A stretch of DNA of 64,000 nucleotides from Lineus longissimus (taxonomy: Eukaryota; Nemertea; Pilidiophora; Heteronemertea; Lineidae), in NCBI RefSeq assembly GCF_910592395.1, contig NC_088323.1, forward strand, positions 15,609,501 through 15,673,500, written 5' to 3'. Below the pieces are notes generated by a model. The model had not been told where the DNA came from and did no database searches. It was given only the letters and a program-made list of their open reading frames with translations. The position numbers and the translations under genes were made by a program. Shown here in pieces: positions 16,997 through 28,127 of the stretch; position 1 is the stretch's first letter, and each line of letters begins with the position of its first letter.

Positions 16997-19900
16997 GTAA
17001 GTATTGGTACTGGTATTACAGTGGAACCTCTCTATTAAGGACACCTTCGGGACTGGCAAGTGCTGTTCTTAATAGAGAGGTGTTTTGATTAGAGAGGTCA
17101 AAGTGAATAGAAACTACCAATTTGGGACCAAAACTAGTGTCCTTAATAGAGAGGTTGTCCTTAATAGAGAGGTGTCCTGATCAAAGAGGTCAAATTGAAT
17201 GAAAATGATCAATTTGGGACCAAAACTAGTGTCCTTAATAGAGAGGTTGTCCTTAATAGAGAGGTTGTCCTTAATAGAGAGGTTGTCCTTAATAGAGAGG
17301 TTGTCCTTAATAGAGAGGTTGTCCTTAATAGAGAGGTTGTCCTTAATAGAGAGGTTGTCCTTAATAGAGAGGTTGTCCTTAATAGAGAGGTTGTCCTTAA
17401 TAGAGAGGTTGTCCTTAATAGAGAGGTTGTCCTTAATAGAGAGGTTGTCCTTAATAGAGAGGTGTCTGCTAAGGGAGGTTCCACTGTACTTGTGAAAACT
17501 CGGTTGTAAGGTTCGATAAAAAGCAAACTTCAACGATATCTGACGAGTAGTTTACCCTCCATTCTACCAAACGATGTTGACAAAACAATTACGAATAGAC
17601 TACCAGTACAAAATTGAGGATCGCACCTTATGACACCACTCTACATTACAGATCATGTGGCTCTCTGTGCCAGGTTTAAAAGTATCTGAAAATGTTTTTT
17701 GCCATGTTGGTGAAAAGTGTCCTCGAAGTATAACCAGAGAGAATTCTGATGTCATGTGTAGTACAATGTACACGTCTCGGCCGTAAAGCCAAAGGCCTCG
17801 AAATCATTGAAACCATGTGTGCAAATAGGCCTTTACTGCAAATATAAGCACTAAAATATTATTAATATAATTGGCCAATTTCTTAGGCATATAATGTAGC
17901 GAATTCCCATGAAGATTTAAATTAATTTCAACCAATGGGATAGCAACCACCACTGGAAGATCGCGGAGAAATCGTAAAATAAACGGAGTTAATTCAGCGC
18001 CATTTTGAAAAACCAAAAAAAATTGTTTGTAGGATATACAATAGTTACTCTCGTTTATATTTCTCATCATTATACTCCCGCACGTCGTGTATCTTAAGAG
18101 CCCCTCCTAAGAAGGGGGGCTTATTATTATTATTTACTGCTGCAAAAAACGATGTCTGATGAATCAGTTATTAACTCATCATTGAGTAAATTACCCAAAA
18201 ACCTTTGACAGTTGAACCTCCCTTAACGGATGCCTCACTTCCTACTTTTCATTCCAGGCTATCGATTCTTCAAAGCAGTGATGTTCATGACCGGCTTCAT
18301 TTTCGGGAGCGTTGTCACCTATCTGATTTGTCTCGAGGAAAAAGTTCTTCCACCTGAGGGGAATGCTGGTGTCGCCATTGGCGCGGGGATCCTGTGTGGT
18401 CTGATCACCATGCTGGTACAATACGTGGGGTTATTCCTGACAGGATTTCATCTCGGCGTCCTTCTGGCCCTGGCTGGGCTCGTCGTAATGGAGCAGTTCT
18501 ACCACCCGTCAACAAAATGGATCGCCTTCGGGATTCTATTTGGCATTGGGGTATTATTTGCGTTGATGACGCTGTATTTTCAAAAAGGGTGTACGATAAT
18601 AGGAACGAGTGTCTTCGGTGCTGCCCTCATGGTGTCTTGTCTCGACTACTTTGTGGAGTTGTTCATTATGGTGGATTATTTGTGGGACCGTATACGCGTG
18701 GTGCGGTCTAAACAGTATGTGTGCTGGTTCAGCTGGATTATCATCGGATGTTGGCCTTTTGCATGTGCCATCGGGTTATTCATTCAGTGGAGGGTGACGG
18801 GGAAAGGATATGACCATCACGAAGGTATAGTTGATTTAAACTGATCAGATGATTCCGTCTCTCTACATGCACGGTTGAACCTCCCTATTAAGGACATACA
18901 GTGGAACCTCTGTTAGCGGACACCTCTCTATTAAGGACAACCTCTCTTTAAAGGACGCTAGTTTTGGTCCCAAATTGGTAGTTTCTATTCAATTTGACCT
19001 CTCTAATCAGAACACCTCTCGATTAAGGACAGCACTTGTCAGTCCCGAGAGTGTCCTTAATAGAGAGGTTCTACTGTACTTGGGACTGACATACATGTAT
19101 GCTGTCAGTGTGGGTTTAAATAAACAAATGCAATGACTCCAGTCTATAGCATTCCACGATAATGAGGTCACTGCAGCTGCTGCCCTCTATTTCCCCATCG
19201 CTGAATTACAGGCAATGTCGGACAAACATGCGGTTTCGTAATGGATTCAGGCTTTCTAACTAGGGCAGTTAGATTCAATCTGGCACATGTCCGAGTGTTG
19301 GAAATACTACATAATTGTTCTGAATATTTCTCTCTCTGACTCTATGGTATCATTCATGCTAAAAACAATGCAGGGTCAAAGATAATTGACTTTGAAATAA
19401 GCTCAAATGCGTAGAAATAAGTGTCGATGTCCGACTGTCACGTGACTAAAACGTCATCAATATCTTACGCAAATGACCTTGTGAACTATAAATAGTAACG
19501 TCGCGGAATGCTATTCAGACGTTTCGTATAATTGGTACTTTTTCAATGAATGACTTTACAAATTTGGTCAAACTGTATGCTGTCCTAATTAGAGAAGTGT
19601 CCAAATTACAGAAGTCAATTTGAATGAAAATGACACGTTTGGGACCAAAAACAGTGTATGTCCTTATTAGAGAGGGTGTCTTTAATGAGAGGTGTCCGCT
19701 CAGAGAGATTCTATGCATACATATTTGACTTATCTTATCATATGACTAACATTGTAGGCCTAGAATGTGGCAGCTAGTCTGCTTTCTGTTCCGCTGAAAT
19801 TTCGAACTCACACCCTCGCATACTTGTTCAGCAACACTGTCAGCATCAAGAGACGTCGTCGCTAAATCTTTTTTCGAGCGTCCGACATGTTTATTGCGTC

Positions 19901-22900
19901 AGTGATGTTATTGTTGTTTTGTCAACTGTTAGACTTCAATTATTTCTTCCAATTTTAGTCCTCCATGCAAGAAAAAGAAATAAGACCGTCACGGTCGCAC
20001 CGAAGCCTAAGAAGAAGAAACGCTCACGGGAAAAGAGCACCGAGCGTCCACCTCGACAGACGCCGCTGTTACAGCCGCAGACCCCCCAACCACAACCACC
20101 AGCGACGCCCCCTATCAACCCTCAGGAACCGCATTCCCGCTACCGGCAGTTGTATCGTGTCAGGCGGTTTAATGGTGACGTTATATCACAGGTAGGAGCC
20201 GCGAGTAGCGGGAAATTGAGATGCTACAATTCTTTATCTTCTGCATTTGATAGAAATATTGAGTTAAGAGCTGAGTGTTATCGAGGACATTATTAGCCTA
20301 TAAATAATATTGGGTGATTGTGGTGTATGTAGGAGGAAACCGGAGGCCCCGGAGGAAATCTTCACTGTCGAAGTGTACCGAGACCGACCGGGAATCGAAC
20401 CCGGGACCTCAGAGGTGACAGTCGCGGTTGTTTCCACTGTCCCACTCCGACACCCCGATCAACCTCTCAGTTTTGTACAGTCAAAAAAGCGGCTTTCTGA
20501 ATCGGGGAAGGTTCATCTTGTTTATCTCACTACTTGGTTTTCTGTTCTGGTCCTTCTGGCCCTCGTTGGACCACCGTTACAATTGGGCTCGGTGAACTAG
20601 TCGATCCTGCAGTATGTGAACTGGAGTTTGGATATCCGATACTACAATGAGTACATGAAGAGTGCTTTTGATGGATTTTTGCAGAAGTGCACCATTTCTT
20701 ATGAAAGCGTTTTAAAAATGTTGATTATGAAATACGTCTGCTTGGTAACAGTGCTGTGCAGTATGCAGCAGTGTTCTCCACAGGGTTTTAACAAGATAGG
20801 GTGATACCCTTGATTTGCATGACGTTTTACCAGTGTGCAACACAAGGTAGGGTGGCCAGCAATTTGAGGTAGGGTGGCCCTATAGGAACCCTCTACAAAG
20901 TTCTAGAGCAAGATAGGGTGGCCAGCAATTTGAGGTAGGGTGGCACTATAGGAACCCTCTACAAAGTTCTAGAGCAAGATAGGGTGGCCAGCAATTTGAG
21001 GTAGGTTGGCCCTATAGGAACCCTCTACAAAGTTCTAGAGCAAGATAGGGTGGCCAGCAATTTGAGGGAGGGTGGCCCTATAGGAACCCTCTACAAAGTT
21101 CTAGAGCAAGATAGGGTGGCCAGCAATTTGAGGTAGGGTGGCACTATAGGAACCCTCTACAAAGTTCTAGAGCAAGATAGGGTGGCCAGCAATTTGAGGT
21201 AGGGTGGCCCTATAGGAACCCTCTACAAAGTTCTAGAGCAAGGTAGGGTGGCTCTTCCAAGGTAGGGTGGTAAGCTGCGAAGGTAGGGTGGGCCACCCTG
21301 ACAAATGGCCTTGTGGAGAACACTGATGCAGGTCTGTCAAGAGATATGGTCAGAGAGTGTAGTGTCTTTGACATGCAGTATGGTTATATTGTTATTGTTC
21401 CCATACTGGCTCACCATGTACACTCGGTAGGGTTTAAGGATGACGAGCTTGTAGTGGTGGCATTATTCCTTGACTAGCCACGGCTAGAGGGAAATTCCCT
21501 TTAGCTAAGTCGGTAGAGTGATGGCCTCACATGCCAGATGTCCTGAGTTCAGGCCTTGATGTTTTTCTCTATAACATTACGAGTTAGTCAATGATAGTCT
21601 GTTGGGTTCTTCACATAATTGATTGTGGAATGGTCCTGATAATGGAATGTTTTGGTGGTGAGCTCGAGGAATGATTGAACTATTTATATGTGTTGTGGAA
21701 GCGAAGTAGTCTAGTGTTTTGCATGTCATGTCAATCCTTGCATGAGTAAGATGCCCTGTCTATTTTAACTTTCTTTTGTCTCACCCCTTGTATTAGTAGT
21801 AAATAGAAGCAGATAAAAATTATATCATCCCATAATTTATCGTGTACCTGTATGTAGCTATAGGGTGTCTCAAAAATGTTCAAGAAAGGCTAAGAAATTG
21901 TCCTCAGGGCAAATAACTCGCCAAATCAATGCGCATCAGAATGCTGTACTTCAAGTTAAGCGTCACCTTATGCAAGTATCAATTCGTTTCTTGTACCCCC
22001 CCTCCTCAAGGGTAGTTAAGCTATCACCACTAATCTTTGCCGATGCTTGAGTAGTCTTTATTTTTCCTTTTGTGAAAATTTGGCGAAGCTGGAAAGAATA
22101 AGGATGCTAATGTGTCGATGTCTTGTCGAACATACAGCCTTACCCAGTAAAATTAGTCCGGTTACTTAATATGATGGTGATAACTGATATATTGTTGATG
22201 GTGATGTCTTGACGAAAGAAAAAGTAGCATTGGTGAAAAAAGGGTGATGCTTGAGCCTTAAGATGTCGTTATAGGGTGATAAGGTGTCGTACCCTTGAGG
22301 AGGGGGGGTACAAGACACGAATTGATACTTGCATTAGTGAGTGGTCAACTAATCAAGTGAATCACAAAATTCAACTCTTAAATTGCTTTTGTCGGATGTT
22401 TTCTGCTCAGAAGATGTTATGGCTAATTTGTAAGATTACATGGACATGTAACTTTTTTTGGACACCCTGTAGGTTTTTATTTGCTTTTTCAACCCTCACC
22501 CATATCCCAATTTTTACTATTTCGCTTATGATTTCAGCAATACATCAAAAATATCCACGACAGGCTCCTTGGCGATATACCCCCTGCAACTCGAGTACAG
22601 GGTGTCCCCCGATGAAATCATATCAATCATGGTACAGTATTTTAAGAACGTCAATCATGGCAATTGGCATGTGAATGCTTGCCTTCACTGACATATAATT
22701 TTTAGCAGATTTTTTCTACATCTGAATGCAGCTCTCAAGTTGTTTGTGCTCTCTGACAAAAATTTACTGACTTCTTGACAATGTCTACCTTGTTCCTGGG
22801 ACTCGGTCCAATCTTAACCTCCCTTTTACCGAGTTTGTTCAAAATATGCTATCGGACATTAGCCATTTACCCACAGGCGCCCTGCCCACCTTTGCATCGC

Positions 22901-25846
22901 ACTTTATTATCATCATTTCTCCGGTCTGCTCGAGTTTTCAATAGACAATACAGAGGTTGTGCCTGCTTTCAACTCCCACCTCAACATCCGAGGTTGAATT
23001 ATACAGTTATCTAGTGATATATTCGATTTAATGTAATTGTCATACTGACATTCTAGTCTACTTGCATCTTTACGATAATATTTCCAATTCCATGATGGAA
23101 CTGTGCATAAGATGGATTTGATAAGGTCGTCGTGCAGGTCGTCGTGCAGGTCGTCATGCAGGTCGTCATGTAGGTCGTCATGCAGGTCGTCGTGTAGGTC
23201 GTCATGCAGGTCGTCATGCAGGTCATCATGCAGGTCATCGTGCAGGTCGTCATGCAGGTCGTCGTGCAGGTCGTCATGTAGGTCGTCATGCAGGTCGTCA
23301 TGCAGGTCGTCGTGTAGGTCGTCATGCAGGACATCGTGCAGGTCGTCATGCAGGTCGTCATGCAGGACGTCATGCAGGTTGTCAGGCAGGTTGTCATGCA
23401 GGTCGTAGGCCATCACCACGACTTGGAATACGACCTCATTACTTCCACCTTATGCAGAGGAACGATGACGAATTGAACATATTATTGTGCAAGTACAGGT
23501 AGTTTATTAATGTGAAGATGTTTGTCAGTTCAGTTGAATCAAAGCTGTCATCAGATGACTACTGTCGGTGGATTGGGAGCTCTGAAAGATGTACAACTTC
23601 TGTATTTAGATTTAAACCATCTCCTGGCATGGCATCTATTTAACTGCATGTTATCCAATCTCATTTTGAAGGTTGCCTTGTAGAACGCCTAGTAGACATA
23701 ACTCCCGAGCTTAAAAATATGAATTAGGGTAGAACCTCTCTATTAAGGACACCCTCGTGACTGACAAGTGCTGTCCTTAATAGAGAGGTGTCTTCATAAC
23801 CATAAGAGTTTCAGCAGAACATTCATCTTACTCAAAAAGATTTACAGTGGATTTAGTGGCTGATTATTTGATGCACTCTTGCATTTTTTGTGGCATTTCA
23901 ATGAAAGTGACAGTCATGTGGTGAAGCCGGTTGTGCACAGAAATGATATGTGTAGTTAGACTTACAAGCCTTGAACAATTCTCAGGGGTTTGTAACCACA
24001 TGTAGGCTCTTGGCCTCACAGTTGGTGCCACCTCTCTCAATCATTTGGCTCACCGCTGCCTTGTATGATGTGTAGTGTTTCATGATTGGCCTAACAGTTG
24101 GTGCCACCTCTCTCAATCATTTGGCTCACCGCTGCCTTGTATGATGTGTAGTGTCTCATGATTGGCCTCACAGTTGGTGCCACCTCTCTCAATCATTTGG
24201 CTCACCGCTGCCTTGTATGATGTGTAGTGTTTCATGATTGGCCTAACAGTTGGTGCCACCTCTCTCAATCATTTGGCTCACCGCTGCCTTGTATGATGTG
24301 TAGTGTTTCATGATTGGCCTAACAGTTGGTGCCACCTCTCTCAATCATTTGGCTCACCGCTGCCTTGTATGATGTGTAGTGTTTCATGATTGGCCTCACA
24401 GTTGGTGCCACCTCTCTCAATCATTTGGCTCACCGCTGCCTTGTATGATGTGTAGTGTTTCATGATTGGCCTAACAGTTGGTGCCACCTCTCTCAATCAT
24501 TTGGCTCACCGCTGCCTTGTATGATGTGTAGTGTTTCATGATTAGCCTAACAGTTGGTGCCACCTCTCTCAATCATTTGGCTCACCGCTGCCTTGTATGA
24601 TGTGTAGTGTTTCATGATTGGCCTCACAGTTGGTGCCACCTCTCAATCATTTGGCTCACCGCTGCCTTGTATGATGTGTAGTGTTTCATGATTGGCCTAA
24701 CAGTTGGTGCCACCTCTCTCAATCATTTGGCTCACCGCTGCCTTGTATGATGTGTAGTGTTTCATGATTGGCCTAACAGTTGGTGCCACCTCTCTCAATC
24801 ATTTGGCTCACCGCTGCCTTGTATGATGTGTAGTGTTTCATGATTGGCCTCACAGTTGGTGCCACCTCTCACAATCATTTGGCTCACCGCTGCCTTGTCC
24901 GAATCGAGTCTAAGGAGACCTGCTTAATCACCATTATAGATTCTACGACGGAAGCTTTTGTCGGCCTACAGTGTGTGCTTGAGCTCAGGTTGGGGTTACA
25001 AAAGTGATTCTGGTAACTTGGCCTTCTCCACAGGATTTTCTCTAGGTACCCCAGGTATTCAAGAAGTTTTGCCTGTGTGCCACACAAGGTAGAAACCCTG
25101 TACCAAATTCTAGAGTAGGGTTACTCTTCCAGGGTAGGGTGGCTCTTCCAGGGTAGGGTTGCTCTTCCAGGGTAGGGTGGCTCTTCCAGGGTAGGGTGGC
25201 TCTTCCAGGGTAGGGTGGCTCTTCCAGGTTAGGGTGGCTCTTCCAAGGTTGGGTGGCTCTTCCAGGGTAGGGTGGGTCTTCCAGGGTAGGGTGGGTCTTT
25301 CAGGGTAGGGTGGCTCTTCCAGGTTAGGGTGGCTCTTCCAGGGTAGGGTGGCTCTTCCAGGGTAGGGTGGCTCTTCCAGGGTAGGGTGGCTCTTCCAGGG
25401 TAGGGTGGCTCTTCCAGGTTAGGGTGGCTCTTCCAGGGTGGGGTGGCTCTTCCAGGGTGGGGTTGCTCTTCCAGGGTGGGGTGGCTCTTCCAGGGTAGGG
25501 TGGCTCTTCCAGGGTAGGGTGGCTCATCCAGGGTAGGGTGGCTCTTCCAGGGTAGGGTGGCTCTTCCAGGGTAGGGTGGATCTTCCAGGGTAGGGTGGGC
25601 CGCCCTGACAAATAGTCAAATGGCCTTGTGGAGAACAGCGGAACTGCATGGATGAAGGCAATGCTCGTGCTCTCTTCAATTCTCTCCGTTCTTTTTCAGC
25701 ACTACATCCAGAGTATCCAACACAGGTTGTCGCCGGGAATAAAGAGTATCCTCGTCCCCAGTACGCAGACGGAACAGGAGCGCCTCATCGGCGGTAGGGC
25801 GGAGGGCGCAAGCACGCACGCCCAACTGTCACATCTGGGTTATTGA
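16795..25846 (+). CDS. TMEM198: TMEM198, multi-pass membrane protein of the Wnt/LRP6 pathway
   Basis: Four exons (16795-16996, 18258-18824, 19959-20191, 25700-25846) encode 382 residues; the human protein is 360. Residues 1-47 are polar. Hydrophobic segments then follow from about 48 to 245, the number expected for the seven-pass TMEM198 family, with FFGYRFFKAVMFMTGFIFGS across the first junction. The tail is basic (KPKKKKRSREK), then Pro/Gln-rich, then YRVRRFNGDVISQHYIQSIQ, the conserved end block, and TGA. In vertebrates TMEM198 is reported to help CK1 phosphorylate LRP6. All junctions have consensus signals and matching phase. An acceptor-like TTGATTCCAG before 16680 suggests a 5' UTR intron upstream. 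Introns carry MITEs and four minisatellites; intron 3 is 5.5 kb. Confidence 0.9.
17017..17488 (-). mobile_element. CAGTRGAACCTC-family MITE, copy 3, with internal 18-bp array
   Basis: It runs from TACAGTGGAACCTCTC to GGTTCCACTGTA. The half near the right end has expanded by 18-bp steps. It lies 20 bp after the TMEM198 exon 1 donor. Confidence 0.9.
17230..17463 (-). repeat. 18-bp minisatellite, 13 units
   Basis: Unit TCCTTAATAGAGAGGTTG, essentially identical across 13 copies. Because 18 is a multiple of three, frames on both strands stay open; these are not genes. Confidence 0.95.
18203..18235 (+). repeat. CAGTRGAACCTC-family MITE end fragment
   Basis: ACAGTTGAACCTCCCTTAAC is a solitary left end with no right partner, 25 bp before the TMEM198 exon 2 acceptor. 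Confidence 0.6.
18258..18824 (+). CDS. TMEM198: TMEM198 exon 2 (membrane core)
   Basis: 567 nt after TTTCATTCCAG. It encodes most of the membrane segments, including GAGILCGLITMLVQYVGLFL and CWFSWIIIGCWPFACAIGLF, and ends at GAAG|GTATAG with a split Val codon. Confidence 0.92.
18897..19078 (+). mobile_element. CAGTRGAACCTC-family MITE, copy 4
   Basis: TACAGTGGAACCTCTGTTAG to GAGAGGTTCTACTGTA, about 180 bp, close to the family consensus. Just left (18869-18896) is another left-end fragment, so this copy probably landed in an older copy at a TA. Confidence 0.85.
19146..19515. mobile_element. 370-bp non-autonomous element, copy A
   Basis: ATAGCATTCCACGAT on the left and GTCGCGGAATGCTAT on the right are inverted ends. 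The body is almost identical to 35656-36026. There is no coding frame. It sits in TMEM198 intron 2. Confidence 0.85.
19560..19715 (-). mobile_element. CAGTRGAACCTC-family MITE, decayed copy
   Basis: The body GTTTGGGACCAAAAACAGTG and ends such as GAGGTGTCCGCTCAGAGAGA are recognisable, but both tips have drifted. Confidence 0.65.
19959..20191 (+). CDS. TMEM198: TMEM198 exon 3 (cytoplasmic tail)
   Basis: The acceptor TCCAATTTTAG precedes 19959 and the donor CAG|GTAGGA follows 20191. It encodes the Lys/Arg cluster, the Pro/Gln-rich stretch and RRFNGDVISQ. Confidence 0.85.
20338..20458 (-). mobile_element. tRNA-derived SINE
   Basis: On the minus strand GTGGGACAGTGGAAACAACC is followed by a B-box-like GGGTTCGATTCCCGGTCGG and GTACACTTCGACAGTGAAG. 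It matches the general form of a tRNA head plus body. It begins soon after the TMEM198 exon 3 donor. Confidence 0.6.
20766..21325. mobile_element. CAGTGTTCTCC-ended element (hAT-like), copy 1
   Basis: CAGTGTTCTCCACAGG at the left and CCTTGTGGAGAACACTG at the right are inverted. ATGCAG is present directly outside both ends. The interior is a 66-bp minisatellite. CAGTG ends suggest the hAT superfamily; the 6-bp flank match is shorter than the usual 8. Confidence 0.65.
20837..21250 (+). repeat. 66-bp tandem array, about 6 units
   Basis: Unit AGGTAGGGTGGCCCTATAGG followed by AACCCTCTACAAAGTTCTAG, AGCAAGATAGGGTGGCCAGC and AATTTG. It is fully contained in the hAT-like element. Confidence 0.92.
21495..21560 (+). 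repeat. Degenerate tRNA-like fragment
   Basis: TTAGCTAAGTCGGTAGAG and GAGTTCAGGCCTTGA resemble the A and B boxes of a tRNA, but the stems do not pair well. It is probably a SINE head. Confidence 0.35.
21859..22471. mobile_element. TA-flanked mariner-type MITE
   Basis: TATAGGGTGTCTCAAAAATG and TTTTTTTGGACACCCTGTA are inverted ends of the CAGGGTGTC type common in mariner elements, next to TA. Inside, a 60-bp arm at 21971-22030 is mirrored at 22274-22333 (both carry CCTCCTCAAGGGTA). No transposase motif was seen. Confidence 0.65.
22472..23120. other. TMEM198 intron 3, no gene
   Basis: A single CAGGGTGTCCCC end near 22598 hints at another mariner-type fragment. No coding exon was recognised. 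Confidence 0.4.
23120..23405 (+). repeat. 12-bp minisatellite, about 23 units
   Basis: Unit GGTCGTCATGCA with GTCGTG, GTCATC and TGTAGG variants. The 12-bp period keeps frames open on both strands (Cys-Arg-Ser-Ser on plus, Asp-Leu-His-Asp on minus); neither has a gene context. Confidence 0.93.
23727..23797 (+). repeat. CAGTRGAACCTC-family MITE, half copy
   Basis: GTAGAACCTCTCTATTAAGG joined directly to GTGCTGTCCTTAATAGAGAG. Only one end with its hairpin partner is left. Confidence 0.7.
24010..24895 (+). repeat. 76-bp tandem array, about 11.7 units
   Basis: Unit CCTAACAGTTGGTGCCACCT, then CTCTCAATCATTTGGCTCAC, CGCTGCCTTGTATGATGTGT and AGTGTTTCATGATTGG. Two variants (CTAACAG and CTCACAG) alternate in a partly regular order, which suggests that multi-unit blocks were duplicated. 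Confidence 0.95.
25022..25641. mobile_element. CAGTGTTCTCC-ended element (hAT-like), copy 2
   Basis: The left end CCTTCTCCACAGGATTTT and right end AAATGGCCTTGTGGAGAAC match copy 1 ends, and TGCCACACAAGGTAG matches its inner flank. The interior is a different minisatellite. It ends 58 bp before TMEM198 exon 4. Confidence 0.6.
25120..25605 (+). repeat. 19-bp minisatellite, about 25 units
   Basis: Unit GGTAGGGTGGCTCTTCCAG with point variants. It shares the GTAGGGTGGC motif with the 66-bp array of copy 1, so the two arrays grew from the same element interior. Confidence 0.93.
25700..25846 (+). CDS. TMEM198: TMEM198 exon 4 (terminal)
   Basis: The acceptor TTCTTTTTCAG precedes 25700. It encodes HYIQSIQHRLSPGIKS and ends AQLSHLGY then TGA. 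Phase 0 joining fits exon 3. Confidence 0.85.
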   Translation, partial: HYIQSIQHRLSPGIKSILVPSTQTEQERLIGGRAEGASTHAQLSHLGY

Positions 25847-26430
25847 GGAAGGAGTTAGCTGTGTAGAAAGATTATGACTGTTTGTTTGGAGTTCTTCAAA
25901 AGTGCTACAAAACAGTTGACTGAGATCCACCGCAAATGTTTGTTCCGTGGAAGGCATTTTCTTCCCCAATTGTTTTGAACGCATCTGGCTGGCACATTCA
26001 TAACAGCGTCACTCAGCGGGCTGTCACATAAAAAAAAAAATCGTAACATAATATAATGTATAAAGACCTGCCGAAGTCATTTAAGCCATCGTACAAATTA
26101 CAATGCGACTTAATGATGTCAAAAGAAGAAACGCCCAAGTATCAAATTGTACGATTATTTGGACGAGAATTGAATTGACCCATTCACTTACAATGTGACA
26201 ATGACGATTGGCATTGGAGGTGCTACAGCGACGCCCAATCTCATCCCCAGGTGAACCCTTGCATTTAGAGTGATATGGAGGATACCTAGGACCAAGGTTT
26301 AAAATATGTCGCCTTTCCACTTGCTACCACCTGACTATATCAATATGTGCTTCATTGTTCATAAAAAAAGATGCATTTTAACCTTCACAGGCGAGAGTGA
26401 AGGATCTGGTGCTATTTGTTTTAGACAAGT
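25847..26430. other. Downstream of TMEM198, no gene
   Basis: It includes the TMEM198 3' UTR. No clear AATAAA signal is close to the stop. No other structure was recognised. Confidence 0.35.
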
Positions 26431-26545
26431 AGGTCTGTTGCTATGGTAGTGTTGCTAAGCAATGGTTGCTATGGTAATGTTGCTAAGCGATTGTTGCAAT
26501 GCTACAGTTGCTATAGTATGGTTGCTAAGCTATTGTTGCTGTGGG
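26431..26545 (+). repeat. Irregular GTTGCTAAGC/GTTGCTATGG repeat
   Basis: About five alternating GTTGCTATGGTAATGTTGCT type units with drift. Confidence 0.75.
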
Positions 26546-26695
26546 TGACGGGTTCACAGGAATAATTAATATGACACATTCGTGTGATTTTTTTAATCAA
26601 CTTCCATTTAAAAGTGTTGCCAATATTGTGCTCTACATTTTCCCTTTATTTATGGCAATATTTGTTTCTATAAATAGCCCAGACTGCTATGTGGA

Positions 26696-26991
26696 AGGGT
26701 ATGGCGATCCCTTCGGAGTCCTCATGATGGGGTTCAAGAGGGGCTTACTGTCTGCAAAAGATGGGTTCCACCATTGCCATCTATACAAGACATTTGTTAT
26801 TATGGGGCAGGGTAATGGGGATCCCCTTTGAGTCCTCATTATGGGGTTCAAGAGGGGCTTAGTGTCTGCAAAAGATGGGCTCCAGTTGTATTGCCATTAT
26901 ACAAGAAATTTGTAACTACCTGTGTTAGAAAGGGTAAGGGGATCCCCTCGGAAGCCCCATGATGGGGTTCAAGCGGGGCTTACTGTCTGCT
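26696..26991 (+). repeat. About 115-120-bp tandem repeat, 2.5 units
   Basis: GATGGGGTTCAAGAGGGGCT and TACTGTCTGCAAAAGATGGG recur at about 26727, 26841 and 26962. Confidence 0.85.
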
Positions 26992-28127
26992 GTTACTTGT
27001 AATATTATCAAATTGTAATCGGACGTAGTCAAGTAAAATATGTATATAGATGTTTTATAGATGTTTCGAATTATCGTCTGCCTGAATTTTTATAACCAAG
27101 ACTCCCCGATTGCAATGTTGCACACATGATACACAATGCTTCATTCTGGCAGCAGTCTTGATTCCACAAAGGAGACGATTGATTTGCATGTAGTGTTGAA
27201 TTAACCAAATGGAGCCACAGTTGAAGACTGTTCTGTGTACGTTTTGGGCAGACGACTTGTTAAATTTCAGGTGTAGAATTGAATTTGAAGGGAACCTGTA
27301 GTTAACGGTGCCACTTCTAAAAATGGGGAGTTTTGAACGGCCTGGTTATAACCCTAGGCGGGAATAAGCTTCCATTGCTAGAATTAGCAGTTTCGAGTTC
27401 CCCAGGTAGTTGATTATGTGAGCGGGGTATCTGGGTAACATTGCATAACTTGAAATTCATTGAATCAATGCCCCGTAATGTGCCAGGCACTAATGGCTTG
27501 GATGATTTGAAGAAGTTTGTTTGTTGACTGACAAGCCTTGAGGTTCAAAGGGTCGCAGTGGGTTATGGCATTGTCCAATGTTTGCTTAGGCCTTCTGATG
27601 AGTTCTAAGTGTGCCCATTTATTTTGTTTGGGCCCTGGTTCGTCTTTGTCAAAAAGGTCCATCCACTAGAGGCAGTCACTGGTGTACCTTTTCAGCGCCA
27701 TTGGGAAGTTTTGATACCAGAAAAACAAAATAATGGTGTGACAGTCCAGCAATCAGTCTACGATGAGATCCTGTGCTTCATTGTGACGAACTTTGCAGGC
27801 TCTGTACTACATGTTTTCTGTCACTTAACTACCTATAAGTTCGGATGATGTAATACTGAGACAGTGTAACTACATACAATGACACGTAACTGCCTGAATA
27901 TTTGACGATAATGCCAAAATAACACCAAACAGCGAGCTATTTCTGTTAAATGTCATAATACTAAAACTGTAAATGTATTTGTAACTGAACTTTGTATCAT
28001 TTGTTGCTGTGATATCTTTCGTCTGTACGCATTTTTTGTTTGTTTTGGCCGTAACATTTACCTAAACGAGGGCGGGTCTAGGAGGTTGGTATGGTGTGTT
28101 TATTGTTGATGAGCCTGCAGGCCTATC
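26992..28127. other. Intergenic, no recognised gene
   Basis: No exon, RNA gene or repeat was recognised. The sequence looks single-copy within the window. Confidence 0.35.

Noticed and set aside
17195-17533. Overlapping frames on both strands in the 18-bp MITE arrays (also at 38309-38701 and 39028-39484)
   Set aside because: Period 18 keeps frames open. They lie in introns inside clearly bounded MITEs.
22913-23419. His/Asp-rich protein encoded by the 12-bp array
   Set aside because: The frame is a consequence of the 12-bp period in TMEM198 intron 3. There is no start context and no conserved flank.
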